A DNA stretch of 64,000 nt from Nocardia sp. (GCF_025465275.1 NZ_JAODNK010000062.1:81860-145859), one strand, 5' to 3'. Counted from the first letter of the stretch, positions 51,974 to 60,078 are shown. The notes: generated by a model from the letters alone, not told the origin. Numbers and translations are program-made.

Positions 51974-52667
51974 TAGCGACTAGCGTCCGCCCGAATACAT
52001 TCGGCAGCTCTCCTGACACTCGACCCGCAAGATACAGCGAGACTGACCGTTCAACGAGGAATTCCCGCTCGAACCGGCTGGTGCGTGGAGCGCCGGGTTC
52101 GATCCATTGCTCCACAGCACCATCGACACGTACGGTGGCCAAGCCAATTCCGTAGGCACTGAACCATTCTGAATTTCTTTGTGCCGCAGCCGCAGAGGCG
52201 TCATCGAGTGCAATCCACGCAGCGTCTGCGACTGCGGTGTGTCGGGCAGCTTGTGCAACGGCGCCACGCCAGTCGCGGAGCTTCGCTTCGATCGTGACAA
52301 CTCGGCGAGCTAGCGAACGATATCGGTAGGTTGGCTGCCATCCCTGACTCACTCTGCGCATGTGCCCACCCTCGACCAGCCGTGGCAGCACTGTCCTACG
52401 CAAATGCGCAGTCGTGACACCGACATGCTGTGCCATAAGTTCCGCGGTCCATATCGTCCCGGTGGGACGGTGCACCTGTGCGGTCGTGACCATCACCCGC
52501 ACATCGACAAAGTCCTCGACCGCTCCGATGTCCCCTCGGGCGCGCATAGCCCGTCGGTCGAGTTCCAGCAAGACGAGATCGGGAACTCCTGCAGTGCAGG
52601 GTACTTCGAGCAATACAGTCGATCGCGCCCCGAAGCGGGAGGCCGCGTTGACAAGGGGCTCGAGCAT
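51930..52667 (-). CDS. PD-(D/E)xK nuclease-like protein with nested winged helix
   Basis: The 245-residue protein begins at the ATG behind TGAGG. Residues 17-36 (TVLLEVPCTAGVPDLVLLEL) give a Glu and a Pro-Asp (Asp30). Residues 122-150 (VVTIEAKLRDWRGAVAQAAR) give ExK (Glu127, Lys129), a typical PD-(D/E)xK site with the Gln of QA helices following. Between them (45-120) sits a winged helix (WTAELMAQHVGVTTAHLRRT, then RLVEGGHMRRV). The combination suggests a DNA-binding nuclease or an inactive derivative. It is convergent with, and overlaps, the kinase partner gene. Confidence 0.65.
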   Translation of the reverse strand: MLEPLVNAASRFGARSTVLLEVPCTAGVPDLVLLELDRRAMRARGDIGAVEDFVDVRVMVTTAQVHRPTGTIWTAELMAQHVGVTTAHLRRTVLPRLVEGGHMRRVSQGWQPTYRYRSLARRVVTIEAKLRDWRGAVAQAARHTAVADAAWIALDDASAAAAQRNSEWFSAYGIGLATVRVDGAVEQWIEPGAPRTSRFEREFLVERSVSLYLAGRVSGELPNVFGRTLVATTGSDPRLVGAAAR

Positions 52668-53085
52668 GTCGGCCTCAGTTCTGAACCGAGCCTGGCCCGT
52701 CTGCGTTGGTGCCGTCACGTCAATAACCCTAGCGATACCGTGTCGGAGTCTCGAGTCTTTGGATGTCACGGTTCGGGCGGCCGCACCTGCTGCAAGCGCG
52801 GTAATGGATCGTGCCCAGGTGGTTGCATCCGAGTACGGCATGGGAGGGGCACTCGTTGCGGCGTGTGTGGGCAACGAAGAGCTGTTCGGATGCCACGCCA
52901 CCGTAATCAATCTCATGCTAACGGCGCGCCACTTCGGCGCTGCTCGGGTCAATCGCGCGCCGCGAGCCCCTAATCTCGACACGCCCTGTCAGCGTCGCAG
53001 TGCACGTGGGCAGTTGCGGGGGTTCCAGTGGCTCGGTATCGCTAGGGTGATCAGTCTGCTGGTGAAGCTGTAGAGGGGATCCACC

Positions 53086-53667
53086 ATGGAGAACTGGGGC
53101 AACAACCCTGCGACATTCGGTGCCGTCGGCACCACTGGAGCGGCGATCTTCGCAATTGTCGCGATCGTCGTTGCCTGGCACTCGCTGCGCGAGTCGCGCC
53201 GACAGGGCGGGGCACTCCAAGCTGAAGTTCGTGATCGCATGCGGCCATGGGTTGGATTGTTCGGCTTCGAGTTCGTACGAGATCACGCCGGAAAGGCAGG
53301 ATTGTGCCTACAACTACGCAACTTCGGGCCGCTTCCGGCCCGACAGGCTCGTCTCTGTCTCATCGTCGAACCGCATGAGGGCAATCCCGGGGAGCAACCC
53401 AACCCCATCAATTACCGCGAGTCAACCTACAAAGTTCTGATCCCAGAAGAAGATGGCAACTACCGCATCTCCCTGGCCCAGTTCTCGCAACTCGAAGGTT
53501 GGATCGCGGATAAACGAGACCTAGTCATCAAAGGAACATTCGAGTACGCGCTCGATGAGCGGGCCTTCGAATCACAGTTCGAGGCGAAGCTGTGGTTCAG
53601 CAAACCAACTCCTCCCACCCCGGGCCCGTTGGTAGAAATGAACTGGCGCAACACTTCTGCGACCTGA
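53086..53667 (+). CDS. Hypothetical protein with N-terminal membrane helix
   Basis: The 193-residue protein has one transmembrane helix near residues 15-32 (TGAAIFAIVAIVVAW). A short basic helix follows, then a beta-rich cytoplasmic domain (LCLQLRNFGPLPARQARLCL, and later LVIKGTFEYALDERAFE). No family is recognised. Similar membrane-anchored small proteins are common in accessory regions. It stands alone on the plus strand. Confidence 0.6.
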   Translation: MENWGNNPATFGAVGTTGAAIFAIVAIVVAWHSLRESRRQGGALQAEVRDRMRPWVGLFGFEFVRDHAGKAGLCLQLRNFGPLPARQARLCLIVEPHEGNPGEQPNPINYRESTYKVLIPEEDGNYRISLAQFSQLEGWIADKRDLVIKGTFEYALDERAFESQFEAKLWFSKPTPPTPGPLVEMNWRNTSAT

Positions 53668-54001
53668 GAACCTCAGAGGACGGCCCACCGTTGCGGTATT
53701 TCGACCATGGTGTCGCCCTCGGGTACCGGATCGACGTCTTTGTTTGAGCATCCGGTCGGGAAGGCGTGGGCGGCCGGGTTTGGTGTGGGCGAAAGAATTC
53801 GAAACGTGCCGGCGGGCAGTAGCTTTGCCGCCTGGCGGGCAGGACATCGAGTTGCTGGGCTCGCAGTCGGCATTGAGGAAGCCGCTGAGTTCGACCCCGA
53901 ACGCGCGTCCCAAATGTATGTGGCTGGTGGTCGCGTATAGGCAGTGGGCGGTGTTCTCGTTGCCGCCGCCGACGGTCTCAGTCCGCTAGAGGCGTGTTGG
54001 G
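53668..54001. other. 334-bp region without a supported gene
   Basis: Short frames exist on both strands but none has a ribosome-binding site together with a recognisable domain. I see nothing further. Confidence 0.5.
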
Positions 54002-55039
54002 CTATTGAGTGCGGAGCGCCGACTCGATGAATCCGATCCCGTCATTGATGCACCAGACCAATACTTCCGGGTCCATGGCATCCGGACCATTCAGCAGACC
54101 AGCTCGCAACTCCTCGGCCCCGACGGGAAGTTCACGCGGCCTGCGTGCCCGTTCGATCAAGGTGGGAAACGCGGATTCGTCGCGGCCTTCGAAATGCTCC
54201 AGCGGCCACGGGCCACAGAACGGCTTCTCCACGAAGTACTCGACTACTCGCGGCCAATCCGGCATGCCGAACCAATCGGAATGGATGCTTCCCCAGCATG
54301 AGTACACTGCGATGAACCATTCCACGTCGTGATCGTCGCGTTGTGTCAATTCGGCGAAATACTCCACAGCGCTGGTTGCCTCGGCCACCCATCTTTCGTA
54401 GTACTGCCTGGGGATGAGGTCCGACAAAGATTTACCGGCCACCGAGCGGAGAGGGTTTGTCAGCCGCTCGCCGAGTCGATCCCACGCCTCTTCCGAACGG
54501 TCGCCCGCCATGAGGAAATCGCGGAACATCCGGAAGGTAGAGACGTTGGCCGCGAACATCTCGCCATCGTGTGGCCCTGCAGGATCGCTGTGCGCATCTT
54601 CCACGATCGTGTTGCGCCAGGCACCCAGCGTCATCGAATACGCCGCGACCGCCAGACGATCGGCTTCGGTGAAGCTGGTTTCGTAGTCCTGGCGCTGGGT
54701 CCACATCTTGTCGGCGTATTCCGTGGTCCAGAGGTGCTTGTCGTAGCTGCTGTTAACCGGCCGGTAGATGTTGCCGTACTCGGCGGTGCGCTCGATCGTG
54801 ACGAACCCCTTCTTTTCGAGTGCTGCCAGCTTGACCCGGATGGACTTGACCTGTTCGGAGGTTATGTCGTATTCGTCAACTTCCCACGAACGTGGATGTG
54901 TCAGCTTCGCGATCCTCCGCGCTTGGATGCCGCGGGGAAACAGATCCACGACATCGACGATCTTCTGGTACTCGGGTTTCAGAGCCGCGTATGCCGCGAG
55001 CTCGGATTCGCCTCTCACACGTCCCCCTTGGATGAGCAT
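54002..55039 (-). CDS. Hypothetical protein with N-terminal winged helix
   Basis: The 345-residue protein has a winged-helix segment at about 20-95 (EYQKIVDVVDLFPRGIQARR, then KLAALEKKGFVTIERTAEYG). A long helical domain with many aromatic residues follows (YDKHLWTTEYADKMWTQRQD; later VYSCWGSIHSDWFGMPDWPR). No enzyme motif is visible. The ATG at 55039 lacks a good Shine-Dalgarno sequence. An in-frame GTG at 55018 directly after AAGGGGG is a strong alternative that would remove 7 residues. It is probably part of the mobile region. Confidence 0.6.
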   Translation of the reverse strand: MLIQGGRVRGESELAAYAALKPEYQKIVDVVDLFPRGIQARRIAKLTHPRSWEVDEYDITSEQVKSIRVKLAALEKKGFVTIERTAEYGNIYRPVNSSYDKHLWTTEYADKMWTQRQDYETSFTEADRLAVAAYSMTLGAWRNTIVEDAHSDPAGPHDGEMFAANVSTFRMFRDFLMAGDRSEEAWDRLGERLTNPLRSVAGKSLSDLIPRQYYERWVAEATSAVEYFAELTQRDDHDVEWFIAVYSCWGSIHSDWFGMPDWPRVVEYFVEKPFCGPWPLEHFEGRDESAFPTLIERARRPRELPVGAEELRAGLLNGPDAMDPEVLVWCINDGIGFIESALRTQ

Positions 55040-55292
55040 GAAAAGAAGATCTCGCGGCCAGGGCTCGCCGCAACGCGGATCAGTCGGGAGGTTCCCGGTC
55101 GCCGTCGGACGTATGCATTTTCCGGGCTGAACGTGATCGTGTCTGCCGATTGCCCGAGATCGGTGGGTATTTCGCCGCGAAAAGCTCAATGCCAGGTGTC
55201 ACCACGGCATCGTCACCGAGAAGTGAGACTGCTGCAGAGCGTTCTCGTCATCGGATCACCGCACCCGAATCGATCCAATGGACACGAGATTC

Positions 55293-56567
55293 TCAGGAGT
55301 CGTTCTCCAGGATGATCGGCTCTGACGGATCGGAACCCGCGGTCAGGTCCGTTATGCCAGCCCTCGCCCGGTTCGAGTCTAGAACGGCCCGGATATCCGG
55401 CGCGCCGGGGTCGAAGGCGGCTTCGTTGTAGGGCTGGCCGGTACCGGTGTGGTGAGCGATTCGGGGGCCGCATTCGGGTAAATCAGCCAGATGGAGTCGT
55501 TGGGTGGCGGTGTCGCTCTGGGGTTTCCACCGCGCCCAGACCGGGCCTGCGTGGCCGTCGGGATGCGCATGATCGCGGGCCGTGGTGGCGATCACGAGTC
55601 CTGGGGTATTGCCGGACGGCGCCCGGTGAAGCGCTGCGCGCAACGTCGTCTCGCGGCGGGACGAGTGCAGCGAGAACAGCAGGATGCCGAACTCGCTTGT
55701 GGGGAAGCGCTGGTAGACAGTGAGTTTGCCGGTGAGGGTGGTCAATGATTCTGTGCCGGTGTCGTATTCGAGGAAGAAGCGCACCGTGCGGTCGTTCTGT
55801 TCCCAGCAGCCGTACCCGTCGGGGTGTAATCCGACGGTTTCCCCGGAATACAGGTCGAGGCGGAAGGCGTCGGCGCACTGGCGCTCCGACCACCATTGGG
55901 TCAACCCGGCCACCGGACCTGGGAGGGCGGCGTCGCGGTGGCGGGCGGGGTTACGGTGGGCGGCCAGGCCGCAGAAGAAGTCGTTGACCCCGAGGCGGTG
56001 GGCGAGAGTGGGCGAGCACGCCAGTCGTTCCAGCATCAGGGCGTACGCACCTGGGGCGGGTGGTTTCTCGGCTCGTGTGGCGGCGATCAGGCGGGCACCG
56101 AGATAGCCGAGGGCGTGGCGGGTTTGGCTGGTGCCGCCACCGTAGAGCGATTCGCGGAAGGCGAAGAGCATGCCCATCTCACGCAGTTTCCGCAGCCGGT
56201 CTTGTGCGCGGCGGGTCGAGGTGAATTCCAAGGCGGCGATCTGGTCGGTGGTGAGGACTTTGTGTTCGGCCAGGACCGAGAGCAGGCGTCGGTCACGGTC
56301 GAGCAGACGGAACCAGGGACCCGCGTCCGGATGTCCGCCACGGTGAACGGCGCGCCCACCGCGCCGCCGGGGGTGTGAGTGTGTATGAGTATTGGTACTG
56401 AGTCTGGATTCCGCCCCACTACTCCGATTCTGTTGTTGACCGGCGCGGACGCGGTAGCCGTGTTCGGCGTTTGGAGTGGCGGCTATAGGGCGCCGAGCAG
56501 GCGCTGCCCCAAATGCACTGCCATCCGCCGACCCATCCGCAACCGCTTCATCGTCACTGCCGGTCAT
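55293..56567 (-). CDS. Replication-relaxation (Replic_Relax) family protein
   Basis: The 424-residue protein has a disordered N-terminus and a winged helix at about 90-140 (RDRRLLSVLAEHKVLTTDQI, RRAQDRLRKLREMGML). It also has HALGYLGARLIAA and the conserved later part (AHRLGVNDFFCGLAAHRN, then GCWEQNDRTVRFFLEYDTGT). Members of this family are found almost only on actinomycete plasmids, ICEs and phages, near conjugation or replication genes, and are thought to act in DNA processing. This marks the region as mobile, although no FtsK/TraB-type transfer gene is seen in the window. The exact start is uncertain. Confidence 0.82.
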   Translation of the reverse strand: MTGSDDEAVADGSADGSAFGAAPARRPIAATPNAEHGYRVRAGQQQNRSSGAESRLSTNTHTHSHPRRRGGRAVHRGGHPDAGPWFRLLDRDRRLLSVLAEHKVLTTDQIAALEFTSTRRAQDRLRKLREMGMLFAFRESLYGGGTSQTRHALGYLGARLIAATRAEKPPAPGAYALMLERLACSPTLAHRLGVNDFFCGLAAHRNPARHRDAALPGPVAGLTQWWSERQCADAFRLDLYSGETVGLHPDGYGCWEQNDRTVRFFLEYDTGTESLTTLTGKLTVYQRFPTSEFGILLFSLHSSRRETTLRAALHRAPSGNTPGLVIATTARDHAHPDGHAGPVWARWKPQSDTATQRLHLADLPECGPRIAHHTGTGQPYNEAAFDPGAPDIRAVLDSNRARAGITDLTAGSDPSEPIILENDS

Positions 56568-56671
56568 CGGGCGCCACCGCCCGCCATTTCCCGGGAACCC
56601 ACGGGGCGAATCATGATGTCCGGCCCGTCGACCAGCACCGCGCGGTTCGTATGCTGGTCCGTCAGGTCCAC
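56564..56671 (-). CDS. 35-codon micro-ORF, copy 1
   Basis: The GTG-started frame encodes (M)DLTDQHTNRAVLVDGPDIM, then IRPVGSR, and ends GAR. A paralogue of exactly the same length is at 58286-58393. In the shared 27 codons most base differences are synonymous and only one residue differs (Pro versus Ala). This pattern supports translation. There is no good Shine-Dalgarno sequence, and a strong hairpin stands 6 bp upstream of the start. Its end overlaps the start of the Replic_Relax gene by 4 bp (ATGA), so it is probably a leader or coupled gene for that protein. Confidence 0.55.
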   Translation of the reverse strand: MDLTDQHTNRAVLVDGPDIMIRPVGSREMAGGGAR

Positions 56672-56677
56672 TGAACA

Positions 56678-56710
56678 GCAGAGCCGCAGGTCAATAGCCT
56701 GCGGCTCTGC
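56678..56710 (-). terminator. 13-bp-stem hairpin upstream of micro-ORF copy 1
   Basis: GCAGAGCCGCAGG pairs exactly with CCTGCGGCTCTGC across TCAATAG. It follows the DUF4143 ATPase stop (minus strand) by 119 bp and may terminate that gene. A similar hairpin stands before copy 2. Confidence 0.7.
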
Positions 56711-56828
56711 CTTCTTCGTGACAGTGCGCGAACCGGAGGCGGAGGATTCGCGTTGGTTGGACTGTCCGGGGACGTCTGGGAAACGATCGAGCTCGGCGGA
56801 TCACTGGGGCTGATGTTGTTCGAGGCGA

Positions 56829-58097
56829 TCATGGTCGTGCGTTCCACAGGGCGCTGACCGGCAGGGCACGGAATTTCGGTCCGAACGGGAGAGTTTCGGT
56901 GCCGGTGTAGAGCACGTATCCGGCGAGGAGGTTGTCGCCCAGACGTTCTGCGAGGTGGCGGAGACCGCGGAAGTCCTCGCCCTTGACCGTGGCGGCGGCT
57001 TTCACCTCGATGGCGATCACCTCTCGGCGGTTGTTCTCGAGAACGATGTCGACTTCGACGTTGTCGCGAGTGCGGTAGTGGAACATGCGCGCCTCCTGAT
57101 CGGACCAGGTGAGCTGGCGAGCGAGTTCGGCGGCTACGAAGCCCTCCAGCAGTGGTCCGAGCGGGCCGTTCACGGCCCGCAGCGAGCGTGGGTCGGCGCC
57201 GCACAGATATGTCGCGATACCGGAATCGACCATGAACACCTTGGAGGTTGCAACGGCCCGGGTGGTCAGGTTTCGCGACCAAGCGGGGATGCGTTTGATC
57301 AGGAAAACTTCTTCCAGGAGGCGCAGGTAACGGGCAACGGTGTCCTTAGGCAGGCCGAGTTCATTGCCGAGGGCGCCGGGCACCAGGAGTTGACCGGACC
57401 TGGCCGCGACGAGGTTGGTCAGGGTGAACATCTCTGCGGTGCGTTCGATTTCGGAAAGCTGCATCACGTCTCGGTTGATCAAATCGGCGACGTAGGAGGA
57501 GAAGAATCGGGAACGCCGTTTGCCCTCTCGTGCAACAGCTTCGGGGAAGCCACCGCGTGCGATCCGTTCGATGTAGTCATCGCGATGCTCGGCCCCGTCA
57601 TGCCGTAGCTGTGGTCCGCGCTCGAAGGCGCAATCGACGAATCTGTCCGGCGCGCCGTCGATTTCGCCTTGAGAGAGCGGCCAGAGTTCGATCGTTTCCA
57701 TGCGTCCGGGAAGGGCATCTGGAACGCTCCGTAGCGCCATGACATGAGCCGAACCGGTCAGCAGGAACCTGCCGGGCCGCCCATCGGCGTCGACGGTTTC
57801 CTTGATAGCCAGCAGCAACTCCGGTACTCGCTGCACCTCGTCGATGATCAATAGGGAATCGTCGAGGACGAACTGCGTAGGGTCATAGCCGGCTGCCTGC
57901 CGGGTCTCCGGCTTGTCGAGGCTCCGCCAGGTCGCGCCGATCTCCCTACCTATCCGGGCGACCAGCGTGCTCTTGCCGCATTGGCGAGCTCCGTTGACCA
58001 GGACGACGCGAGTATCCGCTAGTGCTTCGTGGACTGCCGAGTGGGCGTGACGGGGAAGGATCCGACCAATCGGCGATGATGAGAAGGACGAGGTCAC
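56829..58097 (-). CDS. DUF4143-type AAA ATPase (AAA_14) with PD-(D/E)xK-like C-terminus
   Basis: The protein of about 422 residues has Walker A GARQCGKS at 36-43, Walker B LIIDEVQ at 83-89, the sensor LLTGSAHVMALRSVPDAL, and GRMETIELWPLSQGE. The DUF4143 part includes LLEEVFLIKRIPAWSRN and ends in VEVDIVLENN, then VIAIEVKAAATV, a PD-(D/E)xK-like core (ExK near 364-366). Family members are widespread in accessory DNA and of unclear function. The frame is open up to 58289, but the repeat array and micro-ORF lie there. The GTG at 58097 gives the family's usual length. Confidence 0.85.
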   Translation of the reverse strand: MTSSFSSSPIGRILPRHAHSAVHEALADTRVVLVNGARQCGKSTLVARIGREIGATWRSLDKPETRQAAGYDPTQFVLDDSLLIIDEVQRVPELLLAIKETVDADGRPGRFLLTGSAHVMALRSVPDALPGRMETIELWPLSQGEIDGAPDRFVDCAFERGPQLRHDGAEHRDDYIERIARGGFPEAVAREGKRRSRFFSSYVADLINRDVMQLSEIERTAEMFTLTNLVAARSGQLLVPGALGNELGLPKDTVARYLRLLEEVFLIKRIPAWSRNLTTRAVATSKVFMVDSGIATYLCGADPRSLRAVNGPLGPLLEGFVAAELARQLTWSDQEARMFHYRTRDNVEVDIVLENNRREVIAIEVKAAATVKGEDFRGLRHLAERLGDNLLAGYVLYTGTETLPFGPKFRALPVSALWNARP

Positions 58098-58117
58098 CGA
58101 AGTAGTATTGCATGCGG

Positions 58118-58226
58118 TGTGCGCGTTTTGCCGCACTATCGATGCGCATCTTGCCGCCAGTAGTGTGCGCGTTCTGCCGCTATGTTCGTGCGCGTCTTGC
58201 CGGCACTGAAACAGTCGTTTTGCCGC
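58118..58226. repeat. Five iterons with an exact 23-bp period
   Basis: The core TGTGCGCGTTTTGCCGC (58118) recurs in variants at 58141, 58164, 58187 and 58210, always 23 bp apart. The T-T-T/C-T-G-C-C-G part is nearly invariant. The last copy is weaker (TCGTTTTGCCGC), and 6 bp between cores are not conserved. The array stands directly upstream of the DUF4143 ATPase gene. Confidence 0.8.
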
Positions 58227-58285
58227 AACGTTGTAGATGAGTCCGCAGTTGATTCGTTGCGGTCGGGCAGGTGGAGCGGTCGCGA

Positions 58286-58393
58286 TCATCGGGCATCACC
58301 AGCCGAGCCCGGCCGGCTACCAACCGCGCGGATCATGATGTCCGGCCCATCTACCAGCACCGCCCGGTTCGTATGCTGGTCCGTCAGGTCCAC
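58286..58393 (-). CDS. 35-codon micro-ORF, copy 2
   Basis: The frame encodes (M)DLTDQHTNRAVLVDGPDIM, then IRAVGSR, and ends DAR with TGA, exactly as long as the copy at 56564. A perfect 16-bp-stem hairpin stands 8 bp before its start. It lies upstream of the iterons and the ATPase gene, on the same strand. No family is recognised. Confidence 0.55.
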   Translation of the reverse strand: MDLTDQHTNRAVLVDGPDIMIRAVGSRPGSAGDAR

Positions 58394-58401
58394 CTGGATA
58401 C

Positions 58402-58438
58402 ACAGGTCAGGCCCGGCAATCTGCCGGGCCTGACCTGT
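58402..58438 (-). terminator. 16-bp-stem hairpin upstream of micro-ORF copy 2
   Basis: ACAGGTCAGGCCCGGC and GCCGGGCCTGACCTGT are exact complements around AATCT. It is placed like the hairpin before copy 1. It could be a terminator for transcription from the right, or a conserved leader structure of the micro-ORFs. Confidence 0.7.
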
Positions 58439-58673
58439 CTGATTCGACCGACCCCACTCTGCTGCCCCCGGGAATGGCAACGGCGGGATGGGGGCTACTT
58501 CGGCACGGTGATTTGTCGGTGGGTCGCCGTAAGGTTGCGTTTATGAGCATTTCGACGCGGCGGCGCGCAGGCCCAGGTGAATTCAGTTGCGCGGTCGGTG
58601 GTTCGGATAGCACTGTGTGTGTCGTAGGCGAGTCAGGTGCAGGGTCATGGGGAGTGACCCTCGGGGGGAAGGA

Positions 58674-58904
58674 ATGAATGTCATGAACTGCAATATGATT
58701 CGCGGGGAGCGCCGCGGCCCGAAGTTCGCCAAGAGCAGCTTCAGTCACGGTGGCGGCGATTGTGTCGAAGTCGCGTACCACGAAGGCCAGATCGCATTAC
58801 GCGATTCCAAGGATCGGCACAGTCCTACACTGTGGTTCACGAAATCCGAATGGCGAGCATTCACGTCAGGTGTGCGGGCCGGCGAATTCGATTTCGCCGA
58901 CTGA
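58674..58904 (+). CDS. DUF397 domain protein
   Basis: The 76-residue protein has the DUF397 pattern: FAKSSFSHGGGDCVEVAYHE, then IALRDSKDR and LWFTKSEWRAFTSGVRAGEF. Such small proteins accompany XRE-DUF5753 regulators across actinomycetes and are thought to modulate them, as in the WhiJ-like and toxin-antitoxin-like pairs. Here the partner lies tail to tail 81 bp away rather than in one operon. The ATG at 58674 (or 58683) follows GGGGGGAAGG. Confidence 0.88.
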   Translation: MNVMNCNMIRGERRGPKFAKSSFSHGGGDCVEVAYHEGQIALRDSKDRHSPTLWFTKSEWRAFTSGVRAGEFDFAD

Positions 58905-58985
58905 CGTGCAGGTGGTGTCGCAGCGAATTCGCTGCGACACCACCACCCCACGTGCGGCCGACCCCTCGACGGCCGCGGAATCAGG

Positions 58986-59906
58986 TCAATTGGTAACGAT
59001 GCGGTGGATCTCGTCCCGGAGTTCGGCGAGAAATACGCGGGCATCGTTGTCGAACAAGGCCATTCGAGTCAAAGCCGACCAGCGGCGGCGATGGGCGTCG
59101 ACAAGTTCGGGGCCGCGCGTGACCATGCTTCCCGAGATCGCTTCCGCGGAGGCGAGCGCGTGGTCCTCGTTCTCGTAGATGACGAAACCGTGTGGGATCG
59201 TGGTACTCGCCTCGATGTCCTGCGGAATCACGCCGATGACGACCGTATCGAGGGTCTCGATCGAGATGATCCGGTCCAGTTGGGCGAGGAGTACTCGATG
59301 CGGGCCGAGCCGAAAGCGCAGGGCCGCTTCGGTAATCAGGAATTCGAAGCGCTTCGCGGGGTCGTACAGCACCCGCTGGCGATCCAGGCGCGCGGCGAGC
59401 GCGGCCGCCAGCGCGTCGGGCGTATAGGCCGGATCGAAAGTGGCGAATACCCGGCGGGCGTAGTCGGCGGTCTGGAGCAGACCCGGCACCAGCGCGGGCT
59501 GGAAGTTCCGCACCACGTGCGCGTCCTCCTCGAATGCCCGTACATCGTCCTGCAAATGCGGGCGGTCCGCGAGCGAGGCCGCCCAGTCGTCCACCTCGGG
59601 TGAGTGCGCCGCTTCGGTGAGAGCGCGTAGCGAATGCTGAGAATCTGCGTCTGCCCCAACCGCTTTGGCCCAGTCGAGCACCTGCGGTAGCGGGGGAACC
59701 ACGTTGCCCGCTTCGATCCGGGACAATGTCGACTGGCTGATTCCGACTTGTTTGGCCAGTTCCCGCCCCGAGATTCCGGCCATGTCCCGCAGCCGACGCA
59801 GCTCCGCACCCAACTGCTGGCGTGGGCGCGACTGGTGCGCAACGGAATTCGCGGCGGCTGCTGCCGCCGCTGTCGCGCTCTCTGCCGGTCGATTCAGTGG
59901 AACCAT
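58986..59906 (-). CDS. XRE-family regulator with DUF5753 (Scr1-type) domain
   Basis: The 306-residue protein has the helix-turn-helix at about 30-85 (QQLGAELRRLRDMAGISGRE, then VGISQSTLSRIEAGNVVPPL). The DUF5753 domain has FQPALVPGLLQTADYARRVF, a Scr1 hallmark, and ends SALTRMALFDNDARVFL. The matching DUF397 gene is the convergent neighbour. Three GATTCAG elements overlap its start codon and upstream region, suggesting autoregulation. Confidence 0.9.
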   Translation of the reverse strand: MVPLNRPAESATAAAAAAANSVAHQSRPRQQLGAELRRLRDMAGISGRELAKQVGISQSTLSRIEAGNVVPPLPQVLDWAKAVGADADSQHSLRALTEAAHSPEVDDWAASLADRPHLQDDVRAFEEDAHVVRNFQPALVPGLLQTADYARRVFATFDPAYTPDALAAALAARLDRQRVLYDPAKRFEFLITEAALRFRLGPHRVLLAQLDRIISIETLDTVVIGVIPQDIEASTTIPHGFVIYENEDHALASAEAISGSMVTRGPELVDAHRRRWSALTRMALFDNDARVFLAELRDEIHRIVTN

Positions 59907-59936
59907 GATGATTCAGATCGAACCATCTTGATTCAG
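59891..59936. promoter_or_regulatory. Three GATTCAG elements at the XRE start
   Basis: GATTCAG occurs at 59891, 59910 and 59930 (periods 19 and 20 bp). The first two are each followed by GAACCAT after three bases. The array covers the start codon of the minus-strand XRE gene and its promoter, so it is a likely autoregulatory operator. Confidence 0.6.
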
Positions 59937-60078
59937 TCAAGTCAAGACTCGCCCGGCCGCAACAGGAATCAGGCGTGGAATCGCTGGTTCGAAACGCTTG
60001 TGCAGAACCGTTGCGGCAGTGCACAATTCCGGCGTCAAGATCGTTTTTCGCCGCCCGCGGGCGGCACGGGGAGGAACC

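Noticed and set aside
53572..53913. 113-codon minus-strand frame with CEPSNSMSCPPGGK
   Set aside because: Overlaps a supported plus-strand gene, has no ribosome-binding site or family; left as unassigned.
58118..58226. CRISPR array reading of the 23-bp-periodic repeats
   Set aside because: The variable part is only 6 bp, the repeat copies diverge and no cas gene is nearby; iterons fit better.
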